From Candidatus Izemoplasmatales bacterium (GTDB taxonomy: Bacteria; Bacillota_I; Bacilli_A; Izemoplasmatales; Hujiaoplasmataceae), in contig JBAZNL010000002.1 in assembly GCA_041649275.1 (NCBI GenBank), forward strand, positions 128,690 to 192,689: a DNA stretch of 64,000 nucleotides, given 5' to 3'. The translations under genes were made by a program, and so were the position numbers. Shown here in pieces: positions 33,250-43,981 of the stretch; position 1 is the stretch's first letter; each line of letters starts with the position of its first letter. The notes beneath the pieces are model-generated. The model did not search any database, was not told where the DNA came from, and was given only the letters and a program-made list of their open reading frames with translations.

Positions 33250-34416
33250 GTGAGAACGCTCGTCGAACGGCATCTCCTCGACGTCGTCGTCCCGTTCTGG
33301 ACGCGCCTCGTCGATCGCGAGCGCGGCGGTTTCTACGGCCGCGTCGACTACGACCTGATCGTCCACAAAAACGCCGACAGGGGCCTCGTGCAGCAGGCCC
33401 GCCACCTCTACGCATTCTCCCGTCTCGAGAACCATTACCGGGACGGACGCTTCCTCCCCTACGCCGAAGCGGGATACCGCTTCCTCGTCGAGCGCATGCG
33501 CGATCCGATCCAGGGCGGCTACGTCTGGATGAGCGCCGCCGACGGCGCCGTCCGCGATCCCCGCAAGGTCACCTACGGCCAGGGGTTCGCGCTCTACGCC
33601 TTCGCCGAATACTACAAGGCGACGCGCTCCCCGGAGGCGCTTGCCCGCGCCACCGATCTCTTCCGGCTGATCGAGCGGCGCGCCACGACCCCCTCCGGCG
33701 GGTACGTCGAGGAGTTCGACGAACGCTGGCATCCGCTCGTCCCGCACCTCCTCACGGACGACGTCGAGGGCGCCCGCTACTCGACCAATACCCTCCTGCA
33801 TCTCCTCGAAGCCTACGCCAACCTCGCCGCGGCCGCCCCCCATCCGGACGTCGTGGCGAGCGTCCGCACCCTGATCCGGCTCTTCCTCGAGCGGATCCTG
33901 CAACCCGACGGCACGCTCTCGATGTACTTCGACGAACGCTTCTCCCCGATCGCCTCGCCACGCTCGTTCGGCCATGAGATCGAGGCCGCGTGGCTGATCA
34001 CCGAGGCGGCCCAGACGATCGACGCGAACGACCCGACGATCGCCGCGGCGACCCTCGGGATCGCCGGACGGGTGCTCGCGGAAGCGATCCTGCCGGACGG
34101 CCGCGTCGCCTACGGACCGGTCCACGACGGAATCGATCCGACCGCGGTCTGGTGGGTCCAGGCCGAAGCGATGGTCGGATTCCTCGACCTCGACGAAAAG
34201 GCGCACGTCCCCGCGGCGCACGCGGCCGCGGAAGCGACGCTTTCCTTCTGCCTGGCGAACTTGCATGACCGGCGGCCGGGCGCCGAATGGTTCTGGTCCG
34301 TCGACCGCGAGGGCCGGCCGAACCGCGACCGCGGCATCGCCGAGCCCTGGAAGACGCCCTACCATCTCGTCCGGGCGCTCGTCGAAATCATGGAAAGGCT
34401 GGACAAGGTGAAATGA
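33250..34416 (+). CDS. AGE-family epimerase (cellobiose/mannobiose 2-epimerase)
   Basis: 388 aa, GTG start at 33250 with RBS GGGGTGA, 4 nt after the GH5-like gene. The (alpha/alpha)6 barrel of the N-acylglucosamine/cellobiose 2-epimerase family is evident: GGFYGRVDYD, QARHLYAFS (R51-H52), SFGHEIEAAWL (H242) and WKTPYHLVRAL (H372); the two late His are the acid/base pair in cellobiose 2-epimerases. In the known mannan pathway the enzyme converts beta-1,4-mannobiose into mannosyl-glucose. The next gene, overlapping by 4 nt, is the matching mannosylglucose phosphorylase, so mannobiose 2-epimerase is the likely role here. Confidence 0.85.
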   Translation: MRTLVERHLLDVVVPFWTRLVDRERGGFYGRVDYDLIVHKNADRGLVQQARHLYAFSRLENHYRDGRFLPYAEAGYRFLVERMRDPIQGGYVWMSAADGAVRDPRKVTYGQGFALYAFAEYYKATRSPEALARATDLFRLIERRATTPSGGYVEEFDERWHPLVPHLLTDDVEGARYSTNTLLHLLEAYANLAAAAPHPDVVASVRTLIRLFLERILQPDGTLSMYFDERFSPIASPRSFGHEIEAAWLITEAAQTIDANDPTIAAATLGIAGRVLAEAILPDGRVAYGPVHDGIDPTAVWWVQAEAMVGFLDLDEKAHVPAAHAAAEATLSFCLANLHDRRPGAEWFWSVDREGRPNRDRGIAEPWKTPYHLVRALVEIMERLDKVK

Positions 34417-35597
34417 TCCATCCCCGCTACGCCAAACTGAAACATGCCGAGAACCGCCTTGTCGCGCGGAAGAACCGGATCGACCGGGCCTACTACGACG
34501 GCGTCTTCGACCGCTACGTCGATCCCGTCCTGACGGCCGACCACGTTCCCGTCGAATGGCGCTACGACCTCGACCGGGAAACGAATCCGCACTTCATCGA
34601 ACGGCTCGGCGTGAACGCCGTGTTCAACGCCGGCGCGATCGCATTCGACGGCGCGTACTGGCTGATGGCGCGCGTCGAAGGCAAGGACCGCAAGTCGTTC
34701 TTCGCACTCGCGAAGAGCCTCGATCCGGTCTCGGGCTTCCGTTTCGTCGGCCGCCCCGTCCTCTGGGAGGACCGCTATCCGGAGGAGACCAACGTCTACG
34801 ACGTCCGCCTCGTGCGGCACGCGGACGGCTGGATCTACGGGATCTACTGCGCCGAACGAAAGGATCCGGCGGCGCCGGCCGGGGACACCTCGGCGGCGAT
34901 CGCCCGGGCGGGACTCTTCCGGACCCGGAACATGGTCGACTTCGAACGGCTTCCCGATCTCGAGACCCCCTCGCCGCAGCAGCGGAACGTCGTCCTCCAT
35001 CCGGAGTTCGTCCATGGGAAGTACCTCCTCTACACGCGCCCCCAGGACGGCTTCATCGAGACCGGTGCCGGCGGCGGAATCGCCTTCGGCTTCGTCGACG
35101 ACATGACCCGTCCCGTCGTCGCCGAGGAGAAAATCCTCGACGCGAAGCGGTACCACACCGTCTATGAACTCAAGAACGGCGCCGGACCGGCGCCGATCAA
35201 AACGGAACGGGGGTGGATCCACGTCGCCCACGGCGTCCGGAACACCGCCGCCGGGCTCCGCTACGTCCTGTACGCCTTCGCGACCGCGCTCGACGACCCG
35301 ACCCGCGTGGTCGCCAAGCCGTCCGGATATCTGCTCGCGCCGCGCGGCGCGGAGCGCGTCGGCGACGTCTCAAACGTCCTCTTCGCGAACGGCGCGATCG
35401 TCGACGGAACGGACGTCTATCTCTACTACGCCTCCTCGGACACGCGCCTGCATGTCGCGGGAACGACGATCGCGCGCCTCGCCGACTACGTGTTCGAAAA
35501 CCCGTCCGAACGCTTCCGCTCGCTCGATTGCGCCCATCAGCGCGCCGATCTGGCGGACCATAACGAAAAGATCCTCGAAGGAGCGAAGAAGAAATGA
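34413..35597 (+). CDS. GH130 4-O-beta-mannosyl-glucose phosphorylase
   Basis: 394 aa, ATG overlapping the epimerase stop. It matches GH130 subfamily 1 in length and in segments such as NPHFIERLGVNAVFNAGAI and EETNVYDVRLVRH, with the Asp of VYDVRL as the expected general acid, and TPSPQQRNVVLHPEF. The enzyme splits mannosyl-beta-1,4-glucose with phosphate into mannose 1-phosphate and glucose. Coupling with the upstream epimerase reproduces the pathway described in Bacteroides fragilis and Ruminococcus albus. The cytoplasmic location is consistent with lack of a signal peptide. The gene overlaps the next GH130 gene by 4 nt. Confidence 0.85.
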   Translation: MIHPRYAKLKHAENRLVARKNRIDRAYYDGVFDRYVDPVLTADHVPVEWRYDLDRETNPHFIERLGVNAVFNAGAIAFDGAYWLMARVEGKDRKSFFALAKSLDPVSGFRFVGRPVLWEDRYPEETNVYDVRLVRHADGWIYGIYCAERKDPAAPAGDTSAAIARAGLFRTRNMVDFERLPDLETPSPQQRNVVLHPEFVHGKYLLYTRPQDGFIETGAGGGIAFGFVDDMTRPVVAEEKILDAKRYHTVYELKNGAGPAPIKTERGWIHVAHGVRNTAAGLRYVLYAFATALDDPTRVVAKPSGYLLAPRGAERVGDVSNVLFANGAIVDGTDVYLYYASSDTRLHVAGTTIARLADYVFENPSERFRSLDCAHQRADLADHNEKILEGAKKK

Positions 35598-36613
35598 AAT
35601 ACCGAATGATCTGCGACCCGATCAAGAACCTCCCCTGGCAGGACCGCCCGGCCGGGTGCGACGCCCCGGTCTGGCGGTACGACAAGAACCCGATCGTGCG
35701 GCGCAACCCCGTCGAGGGGATCGCCCGCATCTTCAACAGCGCCATCGTCCCGTGGAAGAACGGCGGCTTCATCGGCGTCTTCCGCGCCGAGACGGTCGCG
35801 ACCCTGCCGCACCTGCGCGTCGGCCGGAGCGCCGACGGTTTCGCGTGGACCTTCGAGAACCGCCAGCTCGAGATGGTCGACGAGACCGGCAAACCGTGGA
35901 ATCCCTACTACGCCTACGACCCGCGCGTCGTCAAGGTCGGCGAGGACTACTTCGTGATCTGGTGCACCGAGGCCTACGGACCGGCGATCGGACTCGCGAA
36001 GACGCGCGACTTCGTCCGGTTCGTCCGCCTCGAGAATCCGTTCATCCCGTTCAACCGGAACGGCGTCCTGTTCCCGCGCAAGATCGGCGGAAACTACCGG
36101 ATCCTCTCGCGCGCCTCGGACAACGGCCACACCCCGTTCGGCGACATCTTCGTCTCGGAGAGTCCCGACCTCGTCTTCTGGGGGAAGCACCGCCACGTGA
36201 TGGAGCGCGGCGGCAACGGCTGGTGGCAGGGCCTCAAGATCGGCGGCGGTCCCGCACCGATCGAGACTTCGGAGGGATGGCTCGTATTCTACCACGGCGT
36301 CTGCAACACCTGCAACGGCTACGTGTACTCGATGGGCGCCGCGATCCTCGACCTCGAGGAACCCTCGAAGGTAAAGTACCGCTGCAAGAACTACCTCCTG
36401 ACGCCGGAGATGCCCTACGAGGAGACCGGCTTCGTCCCGAACGTCGTCTTCCCCTGCGCGACCCTGCAGGATCCCGACACGGGCCGGATCGCGATCTACT
36501 ACGGCGCCGCCGACTCCTACGTCGCGCTCGCCTTCACGACCGTCGACCTGGTCGTCGACTACGTCATCGCCCATCACGAGTCCGTCGGCCGCGACGCCGA
36601 CCTCGGCCGGTAG
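35594..36613 (+). CDS. GH130 beta-1,4-mannooligosaccharide phosphorylase
   Basis: 339 aa, ATG overlapping the previous stop by 4 nt. It resembles GH130 subfamily 2 (RaMP2-like): NPIVRRNPVEGIARIFNSAI, then YYAYDPRVVKVGEDYFVIWC with the expected catalytic Asp in YDPRV, GLKIGGGPAPIET, and TGFVPNVVFPC. Such enzymes remove single mannose units from mannooligosaccharides with phosphate, yielding mannose 1-phosphate. Together with the preceding epimerase and phosphorylase, all imported mannooligosaccharides could be broken down without ATP cost. It is different enough from the GH130 protein at 12970 to suggest separate jobs. Confidence 0.85.
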   Translation: MKYRMICDPIKNLPWQDRPAGCDAPVWRYDKNPIVRRNPVEGIARIFNSAIVPWKNGGFIGVFRAETVATLPHLRVGRSADGFAWTFENRQLEMVDETGKPWNPYYAYDPRVVKVGEDYFVIWCTEAYGPAIGLAKTRDFVRFVRLENPFIPFNRNGVLFPRKIGGNYRILSRASDNGHTPFGDIFVSESPDLVFWGKHRHVMERGGNGWWQGLKIGGGPAPIETSEGWLVFYHGVCNTCNGYVYSMGAAILDLEEPSKVKYRCKNYLLTPEMPYEETGFVPNVVFPCATLQDPDTGRIAIYYGAADSYVALAFTTVDLVVDYVIAHHESVGRDADLGR

Positions 36614-36617
36614 GCGC

Positions 36618-38504
36618 ATGGGACGATCCCCCGCCTGCCGGCGGTTCCTTGCGGCAATGACGTCGTTTCTGGTCGCAACGCTCTTTGCGTGCGGTTCCAC
36701 CACGACGGCGACGACCGCGACGACGGCCTCCACGGAGAAGACGATGACGACCGCGACGACCGCGCCGGCCGACCTGATCGGCCGGATCGACCTCATCACC
36801 CCCACCCCATCCGTCGGATCGCTTCTCGAGTTCGGCCTCTACGAACCCGAGGGGACGCTTTCGATCCGCGACGCCTACAACCCCTACGACTACGAGGAGA
36901 TCGCCGTCACGGCCACCTTCGCGAAGCCTTCCGGGGACACCGTCCGCCAAGTTGCCTTCTGGTACCGGGAATACGACGAACTGCGCCTGATCGGCGCCGT
37001 CTACGACGCCGAAGGCTTCCTCACCGCCGGTCAGGAGACGGTCCGCTGGAAGGACGGCGGAATCAGCCATTACCGCATCCGCATCAATCCCGACGAAGCG
37101 GGGGAATGGACGTGCGAAATCGCCGTCCGTCTCGGCGGCGAAACCGTCCAGACGCTGGCGACCGGCTTTACGGTCGCGGAAGCGGCGACCCCGGTCCGCG
37201 GCATCATCGGGATCGACCCGACGAACGGCCGCTCCTTCGTCTACGCCGATGGCGGGACCTACCTTCCCGTCGGCGCCAACCTCGCCTGGTGGAACAGCGC
37301 CCTCGGCACCCACGACTTCTGGAACTGGTTCAGGTCGCTGTCCGCGGTCGGCGGGAACTACGCCCGCGTCTGGCTCGCCAACTGGTCGTTCTCGCTCCAC
37401 AAGGACGCCTACGACGACTTCGACACGCGCCAGTCGGTCGCGATCCGCCTCGACCATCTGGTCGAATTCGCGGAGGAGGCCGGCGTCGGCGTGATGTGGA
37501 CGCTCCTCAACCACGGCCAGTTCTCCTCCACCGTGAACCCGGAATGGGGCGCGAACGCCTACAACGCGGCCAACGGCGGGATGTGCGACCTGCCGATCGA
37601 GTTCTTCATCAAGAAGGAAGCGAAGGCCGCCTACAAGAACGAACTCCTCTACATCCTCGCCCGCTACGGATACAGCGAAAGCGTGTTCGCGTGGGAACTC
37701 ATGAACGAGGTCGACTGGATCGACGGGTATTCCGATTTCGCCGTCACCGCATGGCATGACGAGATGGCGAAGTTCATCCACGAAAACGACGCCCACGGCC
37801 ACCTCGTCACCACCAGCTACAAGTACACCTTCGGCACCCCGGCCTACGCGCTTTCGTCGATCGACTTCGTCGCCGTCCACAGCTACGCCTATGGCGGCGT
37901 CGACTTCTACGACAAGCTCCAGGACGAGCAGGCGACCCTCTGGGGACGCTACCACAAGCCGGTCTTCTTCGGGGAGATCGGCATCGACTACCGCTCCGGG
38001 GCGGGCACGTACGAACTCGATCCCTACGGGACGACGATCCGGCAGGCCGCCTGGGGCGGGCTGCTCGGCGGCGGCTCGGGCACGGCGATGCACTGGTGGT
38101 GGGACTCCTGGATCCAGCGCTACGACCTCTGGGACCGCTTCGCCGGCGCGGGCGCCTTCGCCGCGCGGATGGACCTCTCCGGACGCGCCTTCACCCTCCT
38201 CGCGGAGGACGGCTCGGCGACCGTTCCGACCGTCGGCGCGAAGCTCTTCGGAATCCGCACCGAAGACGCCGTGTACGGCTACGTCTACAACGACGCCTGG
38301 AGTTCCTGGAATCCCGATCCCGCCGCCGTCGAAGGCGTCGAGGTCGCGCTCTCCCTCGCCGCCGGGACCTGGCGGATCGAACTCGTCGACGCCCTCACGG
38401 GCGCGATCCTCTCGACGGAAGACGTCTCATCCGACGGCACCGTCGTCCTCAATCTCGGAACCGTCGCCCAGGACCTCGCGTTCATCGCGAGCCGGGCGGA
38501 ATGA
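36618..38504 (+). CDS. GH5-like lipoprotein (DUF5060 plus TIM barrel), paralog of 30876
   Basis: 628 aa, start 4 nt after the GH130 gene. Lipobox ATLFAC (C25) preceded by an unusually long, Arg-containing signal peptide, then a Thr-rich linker. A DUF5060-like beta domain (about 60-195) leads to the TIM barrel with NYARVWLANW, WELMNEVDW (expected acid/base E364), VAVHSYAYGG, FFGEIGIDY (expected nucleophile E453) and HWWWDSWI. The same order and motifs occur in the protein at 30876, without the BIG2 domain. Both are probably surface endo-beta-glycanases of clan GH-A, likely mannanases, with different fine specificity. Confidence 0.7.
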   Translation: MGRSPACRRFLAAMTSFLVATLFACGSTTTATTATTASTEKTMTTATTAPADLIGRIDLITPTPSVGSLLEFGLYEPEGTLSIRDAYNPYDYEEIAVTATFAKPSGDTVRQVAFWYREYDELRLIGAVYDAEGFLTAGQETVRWKDGGISHYRIRINPDEAGEWTCEIAVRLGGETVQTLATGFTVAEAATPVRGIIGIDPTNGRSFVYADGGTYLPVGANLAWWNSALGTHDFWNWFRSLSAVGGNYARVWLANWSFSLHKDAYDDFDTRQSVAIRLDHLVEFAEEAGVGVMWTLLNHGQFSSTVNPEWGANAYNAANGGMCDLPIEFFIKKEAKAAYKNELLYILARYGYSESVFAWELMNEVDWIDGYSDFAVTAWHDEMAKFIHENDAHGHLVTTSYKYTFGTPAYALSSIDFVAVHSYAYGGVDFYDKLQDEQATLWGRYHKPVFFGEIGIDYRSGAGTYELDPYGTTIRQAAWGGLLGGGSGTAMHWWWDSWIQRYDLWDRFAGAGAFAARMDLSGRAFTLLAEDGSATVPTVGAKLFGIRTEDAVYGYVYNDAWSSWNPDPAAVEGVEVALSLAAGTWRIELVDALTGAILSTEDVSSDGTVVLNLGTVAQDLAFIASRAE

Positions 38505-38525
38505 CACTGACATAAGGAGATTCCC

Positions 38526-40049
38526 ATGAAGAAGCTTTTGCTCTCGCTCATCGCCCTCGGCGTCGCGTTCGCCGCCGTCGCCTGCGACCAGACCACCACC
38601 GCCACGACCGCCCCCTCGACGCAGACGTCGACGGGGACGACCACCACGCGTCGCACCGCGACCACCACGATCGACTCGTTCTGGGACGAGGACGCCAACG
38701 GCATCCCCGACTGGCAGGAGGAGACGATCACCCTCAAGTACGCCTCCTGGCAGCACACCTCGCTCGACGTCGTCACGATCGAGTCGCTGATGGTGCAGGC
38801 GTTCACCGAGAAGTACCCGAACATCACCGTCGAGATGCAGATCATCGGCTCCGGCGAGGAGTGGGACGCGAACATGATGATCGCCTCCGAATCGGGCACG
38901 CTGCCGGACGTGTTCCTGATCAACCGGCTGAAGAACTCGCTGCCCTACAACATCGTCGCCGACATCACCGACTACTACGAGAACGACCCGGACACCGACT
39001 TCATCTTCCCGTCGGTCGCCGACCTCGGTACCTACAAGGGCGTCCGCTACGCCGTCCCGACCTTCATCTATCCGCAGGTCTGGATCGTCAACAAGGACAT
39101 CCTCGACGCCGCCGGCGTCGCCTTCCCCGGCTACGACTGGACCTACGAGCAGGCCGAGGCGATCGCCGCCGCGACCACGAACGAGAACACCCACGTGATC
39201 GGCATGTACGGCTGCGAGTTCTACACCCGCGAACTGCCGAAGATCCTCAAGGTCGAGGCCGCGACGAACGAGGGCGAACTCGCCGCCGCCCGGTCCTGGT
39301 ACGCCTACACCTACGACGGAAGCGGCTTCCACTTCGACGACCCGGTCTTCCTCTCGGCGATGACGAAGCTCACCGACGCCCTCACCGGCGGCTGGTGCAC
39401 GCAGTCGCTCGACGCAGAGACGCTCGAGGCCTGGTACCTCGACCCGGCCTACACGCCGCAGTACAACGGCAAGGTCGCGCTCTGGCGAGAAGCGACCTGG
39501 AGCGTCAAGAACCATTTCGCCGAGATGCTCTTCGACTGGGACGTCTATCCCGGACCGGACGGCACCATGGGCGGCAACACCGACATCGCCGGGATCTCGA
39601 CGACGTGCGATCATCCGGCCGCGGCCTACCAGCTCCTGAAGTGGATGTCCTACTCCGAAGAAGGCCTGCTCACGCGCTTCCAGCTGTTCGAGGACTATTC
39701 CGAACAGGTCACGATCTCGGCCAACAACTACGGCTACCCGGTCGTCGACTACGGCATCGACGGCTACGGCGTCAACCAGGTCTGGGAGGCGATCCCCTAC
39801 GGGATCACCGCCCCCGGCTTCGAAAGCCCCGAATTCATGGAGGCGCTCCGCAACGGCGCCTACTGGGTCAACAAGGAAACGATCGGCTGGGACGAGGCGG
39901 ACGCGATCGGCTACGCCTACATCTACCAGGTGATGGCCGGCGAGACGACCTTCGCCGCGATCCAGGAAACCTTCCAGACCGAGGCGATGCAGGCGATGAA
40001 CGCCGCCCGCGCCGCGCTCGACGCGCTCATCGCAGAATACCGGAACTAG
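38526..40049 (+). CDS. Sugar ABC transporter solute-binding lipoprotein
   Basis: 507 aa, RBS AAGGAGATTCCC. Lipoprotein signal with VAC (C20) and Thr-rich linker (TTTATTAPSTQTSTGTTTT). The mature part is a family 1 extracellular sugar-binding protein: LKYASWQHTSLDVVTIESL, EKYPNITVEMQIIGSGEEWD, and LPDVFLINRLKN are typical. It is long for the family, with extra C-terminal residues rich in Ala. It would catch mannooligosaccharides freed outside and pass them to the permeases downstream. A stable hairpin right after its stop may protect this part of the mRNA so that the binding protein is made in excess. Confidence 0.9.
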   Translation: MKKLLLSLIALGVAFAAVACDQTTTATTAPSTQTSTGTTTTRRTATTTIDSFWDEDANGIPDWQEETITLKYASWQHTSLDVVTIESLMVQAFTEKYPNITVEMQIIGSGEEWDANMMIASESGTLPDVFLINRLKNSLPYNIVADITDYYENDPDTDFIFPSVADLGTYKGVRYAVPTFIYPQVWIVNKDILDAAGVAFPGYDWTYEQAEAIAAATTNENTHVIGMYGCEFYTRELPKILKVEAATNEGELAAARSWYAYTYDGSGFHFDDPVFLSAMTKLTDALTGGWCTQSLDAETLEAWYLDPAYTPQYNGKVALWREATWSVKNHFAEMLFDWDVYPGPDGTMGGNTDIAGISTTCDHPAAAYQLLKWMSYSEEGLLTRFQLFEDYSEQVTISANNYGYPVVDYGIDGYGVNQVWEAIPYGITAPGFESPEFMEALRNGAYWVNKETIGWDEADAIGYAYIYQVMAGETTFAAIQETFQTEAMQAMNAARAALDALIAEYRN

Positions 40050-40058
40050 CATGAATTC

Positions 40059-40077
40059 CGGCGCCGCCACGGCGCCG
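40059..40077 (+). promoter_or_regulatory. Intercistronic hairpin after the solute-binding protein gene
   Basis: CGGCGCCG (40059-40066) pairs with CGGCGCCG (40070-40077) around a CCA loop, 10 nt after the stop; no T-run follows. This is the usual place for an mRNA-stabilising hairpin that raises binding-protein output over the permeases. Confidence 0.6.
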
Positions 40078-40093
40078 CGCACGGGGTGATTCC

Positions 40094-43067
40094 ATGAAAC
40101 GATTCCTCCTCATCACGACCTTCCTCCTCTGCCTCGCGACCGTCTCGACGGTCCGCGTTTCGGCGTTGGAGGCGGCCTACGGGGCCGCCGCCGACATGAC
40201 CGACGACGCCGTCCTCGAGATTCCGAGCTTCCGCGACGAGACGTACTACCGCACGGTCCGCGCCTGGCTGTCGGAGTACGACGCCCCGGCCTTCGCCGAG
40301 ACGCGGTGGACGGCGGAAGACGCCGTCGCGGACAATCCGGGTGTAACCTTCGTCCCGGACGACGGATTCGGCGGACAGGTCGCATCCCTCGCGGCCGGCG
40401 AGACCGTCGCCGTCACGGTGACGGTTCCGGCCGAGGGGCTCTATGAACTCGCCCTCGACTTCGCCATGACCGACGCGTTCTACACGATCCCGACGGTCGC
40501 CCTGGCGGTGAACGGCTCCAGCCCCTACAGCGAGGCCGACTCGCTCGAACTCGACGTCGCGTGGACGGTCGTCCCGCTTTCCGAAGACGTGCGGTACAAC
40601 CGCTACGGCAACGAGCTCCTTCCCGACGCGGAGGGGGTCCTCGGCTGGTCGACCTACTGGATCGACGATGCGGCCGGGCTCTCCGCCGGGCCCTGCCTCT
40701 TCCTCCTCGTGGAAGGCGACAACGAGATCGCCGTGACGGCCGGGAACCTTCCCGTCCGGATCGGCGGAATCCGCATCCGCGGGCGCTCCGCCGCCGTTTC
40801 CTACGCCGACTACCGCGCCGCCGCGGCGGCCCTTCCGGACGAATCCGACGGGGCGATGATCACGATCGAGGGCGAAGGCTTCGCGCTGAAGAACGACCTC
40901 GAGATCAAGCCGAGCTACTACAAGGAATCGGCGATGACCCCGTACGCCTACATGACGACCGTCCTGAACCAGCTCGACGGCGGCTCGATGGCGCGCGGCG
41001 GCACCAAGGTCACCTACCGCTTCACGGTCGACAAGCCGGGGTTCTACGCCCTCGGCCTCAAGGCCTACAAGCGCGACAACGCCGGCGTCGCCGCCGTCAA
41101 GACGATCTACCTCGACGGCGCGGTGCCGTTTCGGGAGTTCTCCATGGTCGCCTTCGACACGACGCGCCGGTGGGAGAACGTCGTCCTCGGGGGCGACGAT
41201 CCCTACGAACTCTACCTGACCGCGGGCGAACACACCCTCACGCTCGAATCGACCGCCTCGGCCTACGCGGACGCGATCGACCGGCTGACCGCGATCATGG
41301 ACTCGATCTCCGCGATCAGCCTCACGGTCCAGACGATCACGGGCGGGAATCCCGACGACGCGGTCGACTGGAACATCCTCAAGTACATCCCCGACCTCGA
41401 GGCGACCCTCCTGTCGCAGGCGGACGAGCTCGAAGCCCTCTACGACGAACTCGACGCCTTCGACGCGATGCGGTCGGCGCCCGAAATCTCGACCTTGAAC
41501 GTCGCCGCCAAGCAGCTCCGGCGGGTGGCGCGGACGCCCAACAAGATCGGCTCGAAGCTCGCCCAGTTCAGCGAGGGCAGCGGCTCCGCCTACCAGCTGG
41601 TCGGCGCCGCCGTCGCGGCCCTGCTTTCGCAGCCGCTTTCGGTCGACCGCCTCTATCTCTTCGACGGGGCCGACCTCCCGAAGCCGACCGGATCGTTCTT
41701 CACGCGGCTCTGGCACGGGATCCTCTCGTTCGTCTATTCGTTCTTCGATGCGCGCTACAACGACACGGGCGCCCCGGAAGGGACGCTCGAGGTGTGGGTC
41801 GGGCAGTCGACGCTCTACCTCGACATCATCCAGTCGATGATCGACACCCAGTTTTCCGCCGACACCGGCATCGAGGTCAAGTGCTCGGTGCTCGCGAGCG
41901 GATCGAAGATCGTCCTCTCCAACGCCACGAACGACAATCCCGACGTCGTCCTCTCGATCGACGACTGGACGCCGTACTCGTACGCGCTCCGGGGAATGAT
42001 CGAGGACCTTTCGACGTATCCCGGGTTCGACGAGACGGCCGCGGCCTACGTCAGGAACAACTTCACGCCGATGATCTTCGAGGACGGCGTCTACGGGATC
42101 CCGGAGACGCAGTCGGTGTTTCTCCTCTATTACCGCGCCGACATCCTCGACTACCTCGACCTCGAGGTGCCCGACACGTGGCAGGACGTCCTCGACATCC
42201 TGCCGATCCTGCAGAGCCACCGGATGAACTTCTTCCATCCCCTCGGCGGCGCGGACGCATTCAAGGGCTACGGCTACACGACGCCGATCATCTACCAGAT
42301 GGGCGGCGAGATCTTCACCGAAGACGGGATCGAGACGACCCTCAAGGACCCGACTACGGTCGAGGCGATCCGCTTCATGACCGATCTCTTCACGATCTAC
42401 GACATGCCCCTGCAGGTGTCCTCGTTCTTCGAGCACTTCCGATCCGGCGACATGCCGATCGGGATCGCCGGCGCCGACATGTACCTCTCGCTCAAGTACG
42501 CCGCCCCGGAGCTCTCCGGGCAGTGGGGCGTGACGGTGATGCCGGGCATGGACGCGGATGGCGACGGCAGCGTCGAACGCTACGGCACGACCTACGGAAA
42601 GGCCTCGATCCTGTTCTCCAACTCGCCGATGAAGGACGAAGGCTGGGAACTGATCCGCTGGTGGAATTCGACCGCGACCCAGATCGACTTCATGCAGAAG
42701 ATCAAGACCGGACTCGGGGAGAAGTTCCTCCAGATGTCCGCGAACATGCCGGCGCTCGAAGCGTCGGTGTGGGACGAGGACGTCAAGGGGCCGATGATCC
42801 GGCAGGCGCAGTGGTCGCGGATTCCCGCGATCACCCCCGGATCGTACGTCGTCGAGCGCGAGCTCTCCTCGATCTGGAACAAGATCGTGATCGACCTCGA
42901 GAACGTCTCGGTCGCGATCAACGCCTCGATCCCGCGGATCACGCGCGAGCTGAACCGCAAGTTCGAGGAGTTCGGGTACCGGACCTCGACCAACCCGGAC
43001 GGCAGGGAGTACCTGGTCGCGATGGAATCGAACATCGCGCGCTGGATCGAAGGGGGGTATCTTGGCG

Positions 43068-43078
<11 letters not shown>
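40094..43078 (+). CDS. 994-aa exported protein: carbohydrate-binding-like domains fused to a solute-binding domain
   Basis: Cleavable signal peptide (MKRFLLITTFLLCLATVSTV, cleavage near VSALEA) without lipobox Cys. Two beta-sandwich domains follow (about residues 50-240 and 255-400; VTVPAEGLYELALDFA and VDKPGFYALGLKAY are the matching strands), then a helical linker (about 410-545), and a C-terminal family 1 sugar-binding-protein domain from about residue 555 (GTLEVWVGQSTLYLDIIQSM, NPDVVLSIDD, YGIPETQSVFLLYYRADIL, GDMPIGIAGADMYLSLK). It overlaps the MalF-type permease gene by 11 nt and so belongs with it. A solute-binding protein with its own N-terminal glycan-binding modules is about twice the usual size. 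How it stays at the cell is unclear, as no anchor is visible. Confidence 0.75.
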
Positions 43079-43979
<901 letters not shown>

Positions 43980-43981
43980 CC

